The notes below the pieces were generated by a model. That model was not told where the DNA came from. It saw nothing but the letters and a program-made list of their open reading frames with translations, and did not search any database. Positions 23,571 to 35,315 of a stretch of DNA of 64,000 nucleotides are shown here, piece by piece (the first letter of the stretch is position 1; the number at the start of each line of letters is the position of its first letter). The stretch spans positions 171,758,518 to 171,822,517 of the forward strand of contig NC_133650.1 of assembly GCF_009905375.1 (NCBI RefSeq), given 5' to 3'. Made by a program: the position numbers and the translations under genes. The DNA is from Apium graveolens. Taxonomy: Eukaryota > Streptophyta > Magnoliopsida > Apiales > Apiaceae.

Positions 23571-25275
23571 TGAAGGGTTTTTAGCACATAAACGCAGCGA
23601 AAATGTAAATTTAAATCTTAAAAAAACCGAAACCCTCCACAGGATCTATGCGAAAAATAATATTTAATTCGTAGTTCAGTATATTTACCTTAAGAAGATT
23701 TACGTTAATGGAAAGATGGAGGTCTTTAATGGCGATCCAAAAATGATGAACGGAGATCCTTAGCTGCTGCTCCTCAAGTGTGAAGCACTCCCCCGGTATC
23801 CACCAAGAAAATGATGTAATGAAGGAGGAGAAGATGAAGAGAATTAGGGTTTTGTAAATCTTTTGGTTGAGGCAAAAATAGGGTCTATAATAGTATATTT
23901 ATAGGCAAAATTTTCAGCTGAAAATTTCCCATAAAATATTATTATTATTAACCCTTTATTATTCTCACTTATAATTAAAACACCTTTTAATTATTAATCC
24001 TTTTTCTAAACTCTTTAGAAATAATTCTCTCACTTGATTTAATTTCTAAAAATTAAATTCTTAATTAATAATATTAAGAACCTTTTCTTAATTAATTTAT
24101 AATCAATTAAATCTCATTTAATCAATTATTAAATTTACCAATTAATTATTTATTTCATAAATAAATAATTATTAGCCATTATTAATTAATTCCTCCACCA
24201 TTAAATCATTCTCTTTTATGGTGTGACCCTGTAGGTTCAATATTAAGCCGGTAGTAGAATTAAATAATAATAAAACTATTTTATCATTATTTATATAAAT
24301 TCTCTAATTCATTAAATATGATTAATTAATTAATCATATTTATTCTACATCGTGAGGGATACTTCTCAGCATATCGCGACTATCCGGATAATACGAATTC
24401 ACTGCTTAGAATACCAAGAACCTATTTAGTGAGTAGTTACCGTACAATCAATTCCTTCTACCCTGCAATGTCACGATTAAATAAAAGGCATGGAACTTGT
24501 GTCAAGCCTATCTTATTTAATCACTTGCTTTCCCATTCACTATGCTTAGTTCTATTTAATATAAATTAGAAACTCCTTTCTAATTTCATTCACTCTGGCC
24601 AGAGATTCCTGAACTAACATAAATGGATCAGCATTGAGCATTCTCTTCCTACACTGGAAGGGGTAGATCCTTTATTGATCATACACTATCTTCGTGTACA
24701 AATTCCTATACCCAGTAGAGCCCTTATAATTGTCCCTTGAGACTAAGAACTAAACCAAAGCATAGTTCAGTGTATACAAGATGACTATGATGACCTCAAG
24801 TCTAAGGATACTTGTACAGCTATCTCTATGTGAACAACTGCTGACACGTGAATGAACTCCATCAGTTGTTCTGCTGTGTGAGTCATGTTCAGTGAACTTA
24901 TTCTATAATAAGCACCTACATACTAGTTATAGTGTCACCACACAAATGTCTATGAGAACAGACATCCTTCATAATGAAGTAAGCATAGTATATACCGATC
25001 TTTGCGGATTATTAATTACCAGTTAGTAATCCTACGACCATGAACTATTTAAGTTTAGAGTTATCATCTTTTAGGTCTCATTATTATGATCTCATCACAA
25101 TCCACAAAAAGCTTTACTATAAACTGTGGTATATCTTATTTAAACATTTAAATAGATAGAGCCCCCAATAAAAACAAAACAAGTCTTTTATTAATATCAA
25201 TGAAATCAAAACAGATTACATAAAAGTTATTCCTAAATCCTCGTACATAATTTGACTTAGGACATATCTCTTTCA
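23571..25275 (-). repeat. 3' LTR of element C
   Basis: On the minus strand it starts TGAAAGAGATATGTCC after a short polypurine tract (AAGTGGGAAAT) and ends AAACCCTTCA. TATA box TATAAATA on the minus strand at plus 23896-23903. The sequence is 1705 bp and AT-rich. No genes. Confidence 0.92.
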
Positions 25276-25507
25276 ATTTCCCACTTGTACTAAAGCCAAT
25301 CACTCTGGTATCTAATACCCATCTTGTCTTTATGACGATCTAAGTGACTCTGAGAAAGTGGCTTTGTGAGTGGGTTTGCTACGTTGTTATGTGTGTCAAC
25401 TCTCTCAACGTTGAGATCTCCTCTATTTTCAACTCAGATTCACCACCAAAAACAAGAAAAATGTCCCGAGTCCTTCGCAAGTACTTAAGGATGTTTTTCA
25501 CTGCTTT
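25276..25507 (-). pseudogene. Element C: remnant of RNase H after the pol stop
   Basis: On the minus strand, directly after the TAG that ends the long ORF, the frame goes on through a KAVKxILKYLRRT-like stretch. It then jumps to a terminal VANPLTKPL-like motif, which normally stands more than 100 residues further on. So the RNase H catalytic core has been deleted here. A polypurine tract and the LTR follow. Confidence 0.72.
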
Positions 25508-28234
25508 CTAGTGGTCTTCACCTGGATTGGACTGATATTTGCTCGTCACACTAATTGAATAAGCAACATCAGGCCTTGTACACAACATCGCGTACATGAT
25601 AGATCCTACTGCTAAAGCATAAGGAATCTTACTCATACGCTCTCTTTTCTCAGGTGTCTTAGGAGACATTTTTTCGGAAAGGGACACTTCATGGCTCATC
25701 ACTATGAGACCTCTTTTGGAGTTTTCCATGCTAAACCTTTTAAGCACTTTCTGGATGTATGTACCATGGGTAAGACCTATCATTCTTCTAGATCTATCTC
25801 TATAGATCTTTATACCGAGAATGTAGGATGCTTCTCCCAAGTCCTTCATGGTGAAGTTCTTTGATAGCCATACTTTGACTGATTGTAGCATCAGTATATC
25901 ATTTCCTATAAGAAGTATGTCATCCACATACAATACAAGAAATGTTACCGCGCTCCCACTAACCTTCTTGTAGACACATGGTTCATCTATGTTTTTGATA
26001 AAACCAAACTCTTTGATTGTCTCATCAAAACGGATGTTCCATCTACGAGAAGCTTGCCTTAAACCATATATGGTTCGCAGCACCTTACACACTAGGTGTT
26101 CATTTCCCTTGGAAAGAAAACCCTCTGGCTGTGTCATATACACTTCCTCCTCAAGTTCCCCATTGAGGAAGGCCGTTTTCACATCCATTTTCCAGATCTC
26201 ATAGTCGTAGTAAGCAGCAATCGCAAGCAAAATCCGAATTGATTTTAACAGGGCTACAGGCGAAAAAGTTTCATCAAAGTCAATCCCTTGCCTTTGTTTG
26301 AATCCTTTTGCCACGAGCCTGGCCTTATAGGTCTCCACCTGGCCATCTGCTCCAATCTTTCTTTTGTATACCCATTTGCACCAAATAGGCTTAACACCTT
26401 CAGGCGCCTCTACTAGAGTCCATACTTGGTTGGTATGCATAGATTCTATTTCGGATTTCATGGCACTATGCCATTTCTCTGAGTCAACACTACTCATAGC
26501 CTCATTATAGGTCACAGGGTCGTCATCATCAATGATTAACAACTCATTGTCATTCTTAATGACAAGGCCATAATACCTCTCAGGTTGGTGAGACACTCTC
26601 CCTGTCCTACGAATGGGCTGTTCCATAGAAGGTTGTTCAGTCTGAATAGGTGTTTCCACTTGATCCGTAGTAGTTTGTGCTTCTTGAACTTCATCAAGTT
26701 CAATTTTGCTCCCACTGTTTCCTTCAAGGATAAACTCCTTTTCCAAGAAGGTAGCATGTCTGAAGACAAACACCCGATGATCGGTGTAAAAGTAATACCC
26801 CAAAGTCTCTTTAGGATATCCCACAAAATTACATTTTACGGATCGAGATTCTAGCTTATCCGGGTCAACTTTCTTGACATAAGCTGGACATCCCCAAATC
26901 TTAACGTGTTTAAGACTCGGTTTCCTTTCTTTCCATATCTCATATGGTGTTTGAGGAACAGATTTGGAAGGCACCTTATTCAGTAAATATGCTGAGGTTT
27001 CCCATGCATAACCCCATAGGAATACTGGAAGATTCGCATAGTTCATCATGGACCGAACCATGTCTAACAAAGTTCGATTTCTCCTTTCAGATACCCCATT
27101 TAACTGTGGAGTATATGGAGGAGTCCACTGGGAGACTATACCATTTTCTTTGAGATAATCTAGAAACTCTCCATTTAAGTATTCACCACCTCGATCTGAT
27201 CGAAGAGTTATAATACTGTGTTTGGTTTGTTTCTCCACTTCATGTTTATATTCTTTGAACTTTTCAAAGGCTTCAGAATTGTGTTTCATCAAATACACAT
27301 ATCCGAATCTAGATCTATCATCTATGAAATTAATGAAATACGAAAATCCAGCCATGGCTTGCGTAGACATTGGTCCACATACATCTGTGTGTACCAATCC
27401 TAGCAAATCTGCAGCCCTCTCTCCATGTCCACTAAATGGAGATTTGGTTATTTTACCCAATAGACAAGACTCGCATGTAGGATATGATTCAAAATCAAAG
27501 GGGTCAAGTAACACTTCCTTATGTAATGTCCGCAGTCTATTTTCACTAATATGACCTAGCCTACGGTGCCATAAATAGGTCAAATTTTCATCATCTCGTT
27601 TTCTTTTATTAGTTTGTTCAATCTGAAGTAAATCATGCTCTATGTCACATACATACAGACCATTATTTAAAATGCCACATCCAAAAAGAACATTATCTCT
27701 AAGGATAGAACATTCATTATTCTTAATAATAAATGAAAAACCATCCACATCCAATATAGGAATAGAAACAATATTCCTCACAATAGAGGGAACGTAATAA
27801 CAATTATTCAAAATAATAGTCTTGCCCGTAGGCATATGTAAACTAAATGATCCTACAGATATGGCCGCAACCCTTGCTTCATTGCCCATACGTAGAATCA
27901 CCTCATCTTTTTCAAGAGTCATACTTCCCTTTAGTCCTTGCAATGAATTGCAAATATGAGAACCACAGGCGGTATCTAATACCCAAGTAAAAATTTGACC
28001 TAGTGACATATTAACTTCGATCATGAACATACCTGAGTTAGAAGCGGTAGTCTCACTACCCTTCTTCTTCAATTCTGTAAGGTAAACCTTGCAGTTCCCC
28101 TTCCAGTGCCCCAGCTTGTTACAGTGAAAACAAACAGCTAAATTAGGACCAGTCAACTTGTGAGCATCTAGTATGCTCCGGAGTGATAGTGCAGAAGACA
28201 TGACGAATATAGTAAATCTGTAAATGATAAACAC
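25508..28234 (-). pseudogene. Element C: fused Gag-start/protease/integrase/RT polyprotein
   Basis: One open frame of 908 codons. The natural start is probably the internal Met at codon 12 (ATG at 28199-28201), where a Copia Gag N-terminus begins. After about 20 Gag residues it jumps straight to the zinc knuckle CFHCNKLGHWKGNC (residues 35-48), so nearly all of Gag is missing without loss of frame. The protease site is LDTACGSH (residue 87; Ala replaces the usual Gly). The integrase shows LWHRRLGHIS, CESCLLGK, HTDVCGPM, LRSDRGGEY and NGVSERRNR. The RT shows DVKTAFLNG and YVDDILLIG. It ends at a TAG inside RNase H where a Trp codon is usual. Probably inactive on its own. Confidence 0.92.
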
Positions 28235-28943
28235 ATAACAACACTTAGCAAATATTCAATTTCATTTCAAAACACTATATGAATCGGGTCTTTATTCATA
28301 AGTGTCTCCCACTAGTTTATCTAATTTTTTCAACCCCCTAAGTGAAAATTAAGCATTCATAATGCTAGTGGGAATAGGGATCCTACATTCCATCACACAA
28401 CCTCGGCTGTGGCACGAAACGTCATGTGATGTTCAATAGGCAGACAACTCTTGTAAATTACATCTTATGTTATTCCCTAATATAAGTTTAGCCTCTTGAA
28501 TAATTGATTCACGGCTGTGCACGACAAACTCAATATTCTAAGTCAAGTATAACCCAATATTTCGTACAATTGAATCAGTCTCCAACGGCCCACGGCTGTG
28601 GCACGTAATGACCTTTAGATTCTAATTCAATGTACACATCTCTATGTGATAGACAAGTATTTCTTATTTCGAAATCAAAGCCCTCGGCTGTAGCACGAAA
28701 CGACAATGATTTAAAAATAAGAACCACTTTCTACCATGTTGGAAGGCTATGACCGACACAAGCCCGTTGTGTCATTGGCCAATTACTACTAGATATTATA
28801 TAATTTTAGAGGGATAATATTACGTTACAATCATAATCATATTATAAAGAGATTCTTCCTTTTAAATTAAATATTTCAAATCAATAATCGATAATCAGAT
28901 GATTTCCAGATCGGGTGGAGCATTGTCAAGAGGCGTCACTTAA
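28235..28943 (-). other. Element C leader, part next to gag
   Basis: Non-coding stretch between the D insertion and the gag start of C. A motif CGGCTGTGGCACGAAAC (plus strand) recurs with small changes at 28404, 28512, 28593 and 28685, spaced 108, 81 and 92 bp. A short inverted repeat GACACAA...TTGTGTC lies near 28754. The D target site taacc follows at 28944-28948. Confidence 0.7.
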
Positions 28944-28948
28944 TAACC

Positions 28949-29561
28949 TGTTAGATATATTTGATAATGTCATGGCTAATATGTTTTATGTTTAGATTTC
29001 AGATCTTATTTGAACAGAACAAATCAGTACTTAACTGATCAGTACTTATACTGGACGTCAGAACTTAAGGGATATCAGTACTTATGTTATCAGGAGATAA
29101 GCATCAGGAGATAGATATCAGAACTTAAGTGCTGAAGGACGATAAGATAAGGACAGTAGCTGATTAAAGTTAAGAAGATCAAGATAAACATAAGAAGAGA
29201 TATGCATGAAGAAGGAATTCCGTAAAGAATGGAATACTTGGAAGGAAAGATATCTGATTGATATATATTAGGAAGCAGAATTATATTCCATATCAATTAG
29301 CGATTATCTTGTAACTGTGTAATATATAAACACAGACATAGGGTTTACACTATAAGTGTTATCATTATCGAGAATATTATTTACTGTAACCCTAGCAGCT
29401 CTCGTGATATTTTGTTCATCACTGAGAGATAACAGTTCCAGATTGTAACAGAGTTTATTGTTTCAATAAAGTTTGTTTTCTGTTACATAAGTTCTTGAAG
29501 TTTGATTTGATTGTAATAAACACTGTATTCACCCCCTCTACAGTGAAAGTGTGACCTAACA
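28949..29561 (+). repeat. 5' LTR of element D
   Basis: Starts TGTTAGATATATTTG and ends GTGTGACCTAACA. TATA box AATATATAAA at 29321-29330, poly(A)-type AATAAA near 29465 and 29515. U3 carries five copies of RTCAGWACTTA (29022, 29038, 29057, 29074, 29117). This is the inverted form of the AAGTTCTGAT motif found all over the interior. Confidence 0.95.
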
Positions 29562-29563
29562 AG

Positions 29564-29575
29564 TGGTATCAGAGC
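29564..29575 (+). promoter_or_regulatory. Primer-binding site of element D
   Basis: TGGTATCAGAGC, two bases after the 5' LTR; complementary to initiator methionine tRNA, as is usual for Copia elements. Confidence 0.93.
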
Positions 29576-29616
29576 CTTCTGTTAACACACATACAGTTAA
29601 AGATCCAAACACAATC

Positions 29617-31953
29617 ATGTCTGACACAGAAACTCCAACTAAGCCTACCAAAACTGAGGAATCATCAAAGACATCAACTCAGAGTCGATATGAGACTATC
29701 AGAGTTCCCATATTGAGACCATCTGAATATCCCATATGGAAGGTAAGGATGACCATGTTTCTGGAAGCAACAGATCCATAATACCTTGATAGAATCAAGG
29801 AAGGGCCTCACAAACCTACCAAGCTCGCTGTTGTAGTTGCAGGTGAAGCAGCAAAGACCGTACCAAAGGAAAAGAGTGATTACACTGCTGAAGATATAGC
29901 ATCTATTGCTAAGGATGCCAAGGTACGACACTTATTGCATAGTGCCATTGATAATGTAATGTCAAACAGGGTAATCAACTGCAAGACTGCTAAGGAGATA
30001 TGGGATGCACTGGAGACAAGGTGTCAAGGAACTGAAACAGTTAAGAAGAACAGGAAGACAATACTCACTCAAGAGTATGAACACTTTGACTCTAGGACTA
30101 ATGAGTCATTGACTGATGTATATGATAGATTTGTCAAACTCTTGAATGACTTGTCATTGGTTAATAAGGAGTATGATCTTGAAGATACAAACCTTAAATT
30201 CCTGTTAGCTCTTCCTGAATGTTGGGATTTGAAGGCAACAATAATAAGAGACAACTACAATCTTGATGAAACAACTCTTGATGAAATCTATGGAATGCTC
30301 AAGACTCATGAACTTGAGATGGAACAAAGAAGCAAGAGGAAAGGAGGAAAGTCAAAGACAGTTGCTCTCAAGGCTGAAGAGGAATCCCCCAAACCACCTT
30401 CCTCAAAGAAAGACAAGGGTAAAGCTCTTATCATAAAGTCTGATACTGAGTCATCAAGTTCTGAGAGTGATGATGACTCAGATTCTGAAAGCTTGCCTGA
30501 AACTGATGCTGATGAGGAGATGATGAAGCTGTGTGCTCTTATGGTGAAAGGAATCACAAAGATTGCATACAGGAAGTTCAGGAAGGGAAAGAAGTTTTCC
30601 AGGAAAGGCATAAGTTCTGATAAGAAGAATTTCAGAAGATCTGAAGGAAGAGGAGGAAAGTTTGACAGAGGAGATTACGCTAATGTTAAATGTTATAATT
30701 GTGGTGAGAAAGGCCACATATCTCCTGATTGCAAGAAGACCAAGAGTGACAAAGGCAAAGCTCTTGTCACAAAGCAGAAAAGCTGGACAGACACCTCAGA
30801 CTCTGAAAGTGAGGAGAACTATGCATTGATGGCAAATGCTGATAAATCAAGTTCTGAGAGCAGTTCTGAAGCTGCTGAAACAAAGGTACCTCAGACTACT
30901 TATGCTTTTCATACTGATGATATTAATGAGTTGAGAAGATATCTTAAAACCATGTTTGTTAGTTATAGAGATCAAACTTTAACATGTGAAAGATTAACTT
31001 CTGAAAATCTTGCTTTTAGGAAAAGAAATGATTTCTTAGAAAAAGAGTTAGTCATGTTCCATCAAACTCAGAAGGATAGAGATGATGCTTTTTATGTTAG
31101 GGATGAAGTGCTAAAAATGAATGAATCTCTAAAAACTGAGTTAGAAAAGGAGAGAGAGATTATCAGAACTTGGACTAACTCTGGCAAAACAACTCAAAAT
31201 TTGCTAAGCAGTGGAAACTGGAAAGAGGGCTTAGGTTATGGAGAAAATAAAAATGAAAAAGGAACTGTAGAAATTAAGCCTGTTGATAAGTAAAAGCCGA
31301 AGTTAAAACCTGTTAAGTTTGTAACTGAAAAATCTGAAAATGAGAAATCAGAAGGTAAAAAGGAATTAGCTTCTGACAAACTAAAACAGGAAAAGTCAGC
31401 TGAAGTTAACATAGGCTTAATGACAAAGAAGCAGCTTAAGCATAAGCTGAAAGATGTTAAGAATGCAAACAAGGTAAAATCACCTAGGAAAAACAGGAAT
31501 GGAAAGGAAGGTGTGAATAAAAGCAATAACTATAAATCTGTTCCTGATGCTCCTAGGAAAGCGTGTCATAACTGTGGAAGTTCTAACCATCTGGCTTCTT
31601 TTTGCAAGAAGAATAAGAATATTAACTCCTTTTCTTCAAAATCAGGAGTTAAGAGTCAGTCTGTTAGATACAAACCACAAAATCCTTGTTTTCATTGTGG
31701 TAGTTTATGGCATTCCATTTATACTTGTAAGGAATATCATAGTTTGTACTATGATTATTATCAAATAAAACCTTCTTTAAAGAAAGTTTCTGTTGTTCCT
31801 TCTAGTGTAAGTTCTGATTCAAAGTCTGGTAGTATAAGTTCTGATAAGAAAACTGTTAACATAAAATCTGATGCTAAATCCGCTGCAAATGTTAACAAAC
31901 CTAAAAAGGCCAAAGGATCCAAGCAAGTATGGGTCCTTAAAACTAATAATTAG
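29617..31953 (+). pseudogene. Element D gag (three zinc knuckles, two nonsense codons)
   Basis: Frame of 778 codons from ATG 29617 (MSDTETPTKPTKTEES) to TAG 31951, 56 bp after the LTR. The capsid-type core holds SEYPIWKVRMTMFLEATDP, AKEIWDALETRC and DETTLDEIYGMLKTHELEME. A Ser/Asp-rich tract follows, and then three perfect CX2CX4HX4C zinc knuckles: CYNCGEKGHISPDC (residue about 359), CHNCGSSNHLASFC (about 650) and CFHCGSLWHSIYTC (about 691). Between knuckles 1 and 2 is a charged, helix-prone region. TAA codons at 29779 and 31291 interrupt an otherwise open frame. Gag would form the cytoplasmic virus-like particle and bind genomic RNA. It ends at a stop in the same frame as pol. Confidence 0.92.
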
Positions 31954-32712
31954 TGGTCTTTTTGATTGCAGGGCAACAGGAAAAATATTTTAGTTCTGGA
32001 CAGTGGATGTTCAGGACATATGACTGGAAATAAGGCCCTGCTATCAGACTTTGTGGAGAAAGCTGGCCCAAGTGTTTCTTATGGAGATGGCAACATTGGA
32101 AAAACTTTGGGATATGGCAATATTAATCTTGGGAATGTCATCATTAAAGATGTAGCTCTGGTCTCAGGACTTAAACACAACTTACTGAGTATAAGTCAAA
32201 TCTGTGACAGAGGTTATCATGTTGATTTCTTTGCAGAACATTGTGAAATAGTTAGTAAATCTAAAGAAAAAATTGTTCTGAAGGGATTCAGGCGTGGTAA
32301 CATTTATGAAGCTAAGCTTTCAACAAGTTCTGATGGTTCTGCAATCTGTTTAGTGAGTAGAGCCTCAACTGAAGAAAGCTGGAATTGGCACAAGAAACTC
32401 TCTCATTTAAACTTCAACAAGATAAATGAACTGATCAAGAAAGATCTTGTGAGAGGACTGCCAAAATCAGTGTTTGTTCCTGATGGTCTTTGTGACTCAT
32501 GTCAGAAGGCTAAACAAAAAAAATCTTCGTTCAAGAGCAAGACTGAATCATCAATTCTTGAGCCTTATTATCTACTTCATGTTGATCTATTTGGTCCAGT
32601 GAATGTCATGTCTATTGCAAAGAAGAAATATGCGTTGGTCATAGTAGATGAGTTCACCAGATACACATGGGTGTATTTCTTGCACAAAAAAGTGAAACTG
32701 CATCTATCCTGA
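31954..32712 (+). pseudogene. Element D pol, first part: protease and integrase start
   Basis: Same frame as gag, entered past TAG 31951 and TGA 31963. The protease active site is LDSGCSGHMTGN (about 31993). GAG-pre-integrase follows with WHKKLSHLNFNKINEL and CDSCQKAKQKK (HHCC zinc-binding). The first catalytic Asp of the integrase is in LHVDLFGPVN. The frame runs out at 32712 because the A-run at 32686-32691 puts the rest of pol in another frame. The sequence TCTTTTTGATTGCAGGG just before the domain looks like a splice acceptor, or the stop may be passed by readthrough; neither can be decided here. Confidence 0.9.
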
Positions 32713-35315
32713 TTGATCATGTCAAACATCTGGATAAATTGATCAAAGATTCTGTGAAAATTTTGAGGAGTGATAATGGCACTGAATTCAAGAATCTGAT
32801 AATGGAAGAGTTCTGCAAAAATCATGGAATAAAGCAGGAATTTTCTGCTCCTGGAACTCCACAGCAAAATGGAGTTGTTGAAAGGAAGAATAGAACTCTC
32901 ATTGAAGCTGCACGAACAATGCTTGAAGAAGCAAAGCTTCCAACCTATTTCTGGGCTGAAGCTGTGCAGACTGCTTGTTTTACTCAAAATGCAACACTCA
33001 TTAACAAGCATGGAAAAACACCATATGAGATGGTGAAGAACAAGAAGCCAAATCTCAAATACTTTCATGTATTTGGATGTAAGTGTTTTGTTCTCAAGAC
33101 TCATCCTGAACAGCTATCCAAGTTTGATCTAAAAGCTGATGAGGGAATCTTTGTTGGATATCCACTTTCTACAAAAGCCATCAGAGTCTATAATTTGAGA
33201 ACAAAAGTGGTCATGGAATCTATCAATGTCTCTTTTGATGACAAGAAGATCACTGGACTTGAAGATTGTATTGATCATGATCAGCTGAGATTTGAAAATG
33301 AAGATTCATATTCTGATACCTCAAGTCCTGACAGTCTAAGTCCTGATACTGTAAATTCTGATGGATTAAACTCTGATGTTTTTGAAACTGTGGTGACTAC
33401 GTCAAAGGAAGATGCACCAATGCAGGGGGAGCATACTCAAGATATTATCACATCTCAAGAAGCATCAGAACATACATCTGGCTCTTCAAATTCTGATTCG
33501 TCAAGTTCTGATAAGCCAAGTACTGACAGTACTGAAAATCTAAATGCTGAAGGATCCAACTCAGAGAGCATAGTTTCAGGGGGAGCATCAGAAAATGAAA
33601 CCGAAGACAGCATGAATCATGGGGGAGCATCCAGTTCTAGAGAAAATCTTCCATCTGCAAGGAAGTGGATAAAATCACATACACCTGATTTGATAATTGG
33701 AAATCCTGAGGCAGGTGTCAGAACTAGAACAGGTACTTCGAATGAATGTCTTTACAATTCTTTTCTCTCTCAGTCTGAGCCAAAGAAAGTGGAAAAAGCT
33801 CTTCAAGATGCTGATTGGGTGCAAGCAATGCAGGAAGAGTTGAATGAATTTGAAAGAAACAAAGTCTGGACCTTAGTGCCAAGACCTAAGAATAGATCGG
33901 TTGTTGGTACAAAGTGGGTATTCAGAAACAAAACTGACAGTGATGGCATAATTGTAAGGAACAAGGCAAGGCTGGTTGCAAAAGGATATTCTCAACAGGA
34001 GGGAATTGACTATGATGAAACATTTGCGCCAGTTGCTAGGTTAGAAGCCATAAGGATATTCATGGCTTATGCTGCTCACAAAAAGTTTACTGTCTTTCAA
34101 ATGGATGTGAAAAGTGCTTTTCTCAATGGAGAATTGGAAGAGGAAGTATATGTTGAACAACCTCCAGGCTTTGTAGATTCCAAACATCCAGATTATGTCT
34201 ATAGGCTTGATAAAGCACTTTATGGACTTAAGCAAGCTCCTAGAGCATGGTATGAGACTTTAGCTCAGTTTCTTCTGGAAAGTGGATTCAACAGAGGAAC
34301 TATTGACAAAACACTGTTCTATCTCAACCATGGCAAGGACTTACTTTTGATCCAGATTTATGTTGATGATATTATTTTTGGGTCTCCAAATGACAAACTT
34401 TGCAAAAAGTTTGCCAAACTAATGCAGTCAAGATATCAGATGAGTATGATGGGAGAACTTAGTTATTTTCTGGGCCTTCAAGTCAAGCAGAGTGAAGAAG
34501 GAACTTTTATTTGTCAATCTAAGTACACCAGAAACTTGCTGAAGAAATTTGGAATGCAAGACTGTTCAAGTGCATCCACTCCCATGGCCACTGCAACAAA
34601 ACTGGATAAGGATACTGGTAATTCAGTAGATATTACTGATTACAGAGGTATGATTGGCTCACTTCTCTATCTAACTGCTAGTAGACCAGATATCATGTTT
34701 GCTACCTGTCTTTGTGCAAGATTTCAAGCAGATCCAAGAGAACCTCACTTAACAGCTGTAAAAAGAATCTTTAAGTATCTTAAAGGAACAGCTGATCTAG
34801 GATTATGGTATCCTAGAGAATCAGATTTTAAATTAATAGGTTACTCAGATGCAGATTTTGCAGGTTGCAAAATTGACAGGAAAAGCACAAGTGGTAGCTG
34901 CCAATTTCTTGGAGGCAGGTTGGTTTCTTGGTATAGCAAGAAACAAAAGTCAATTTCCACATCAACTGCAGAAGTAGAGTATATTGCTGCAGGAAGCTGC
35001 TGTGCACAGATTCTTTGGATGAAGAATCAGTTACTGGATTATGGGTTAACATATTTCAAAATCCCTATTTACTGTGATAATCAAAGTGTTATTGCTATGA
35101 CAGGTAATCCAGTTCAACACTCTATGACAAAGTACATCAGCATCAGGTACCATTTCATCAGGGAACATGTGGATGAAGGTACAGTGGAATTGCATTTTGT
35201 TCCCACAGATCAACAAGTAGCAGATATCTTCACAAAACCACTGTGTGAAGCTACCTTTACAAAATTGGTAAATGAACTTGGAATGATTTCAGGTTCTTTC
35301 TCTAAATCTGCTTAA
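32667..35315 (+). CDS. Element D pol, second part: integrase core, RT, RNase H
   Basis: 882-codon open frame; the true join with the upstream part is near 32690, so the first several residues are out-of-frame. The integrase has Asp in LRSDNGTEF (residue 36) and Glu in GVVERKNR (residue 72), which is exactly the D,D35E spacing. A Ser-rich linker (about residues 215-330) follows. The RT contains [23 protein letters not shown] and the catalytic YVDDIIFGS (about residue 565). RNase H shows [18 protein letters not shown] (about 726) and ends VADIFTKPL. All catalytic motifs are intact. It copies element RNA into DNA in the particle and inserts it in the nucleus. Confidence 0.94.
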   Translation: MGVFLAQKSETASILIDHVKHLDKLIKDSVKILRSDNGTEFKNLIMEEFCKNHGIKQEFSAPGTPQQNGVVERKNRTLIEAARTMLEEAKLPTYFWAEAVQTACFTQNATLINKHGKTPYEMVKNKKPNLKYFHVFGCKCFVLKTHPEQLSKFDLKADEGIFVGYPLSTKAIRVYNLRTKVVMESINVSFDDKKITGLEDCIDHDQLRFENEDSYSDTSSPDSLSPDTVNSDGLNSDVFETVVTTSKEDAPMQGEHTQDIITSQEASEHTSGSSNSDSSSSDKPSTDSTENLNAEGSNSESIVSGGASENETEDSMNHGGASSSRENLPSARKWIKSHTPDLIIGNPEAGVRTRTGTSNECLYNSFLSQSEPKKVEKALQDADWVQAMQEELNEFERNKVWTLVPRPKNRSVVGTKWVFRNKTDSDGIIVRNKARLVAKGYSQQEGIDYDETFAPVARLEAIRIFMAYAAHKKFTVFQMDVKSAFLNGELEEEVYVEQPPGFVDSKHPDYVYRLDKALYGLKQAPRAWYETLAQFLLESGFNRGTIDKTLFYLNHGKDLLLIQIYVDDIIFGSPNDKLCKKFAKLMQSRYQMSMMGELSYFLGLQVKQSEEGTFICQSKYTRNLLKKFGMQDCSSASTPMATATKLDKDTGNSVDITDYRGMIGSLLYLTASRPDIMFATCLCARFQADPREPHLTAVKRIFKYLKGTADLGLWYPRESDFKLIGYSDADFAGCKIDRKSTSGSCQFLGGRLVSWYSKKQKSISTSTAEVEYIAAGSCCAQILWMKNQLLDYGLTYFKIPIYCDNQSVIAMTGNPVQHSMTKYISIRYHFIREHVDEGTVELHFVPTDQQVADIFTKPLCEATFTKLVNELGMISGSFSKSA

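Noticed and set aside
26536..27554. Several plus-strand and alternate-frame ORFs over C pol
   Set aside because: Shadows of the 908-codon minus-strand frame.
29090..29296. 68-codon minus-strand ORF in both D LTRs (also 41767-41973)
   Set aside because: Antisense to U3; identical in both LTRs because the LTRs are almost identical.
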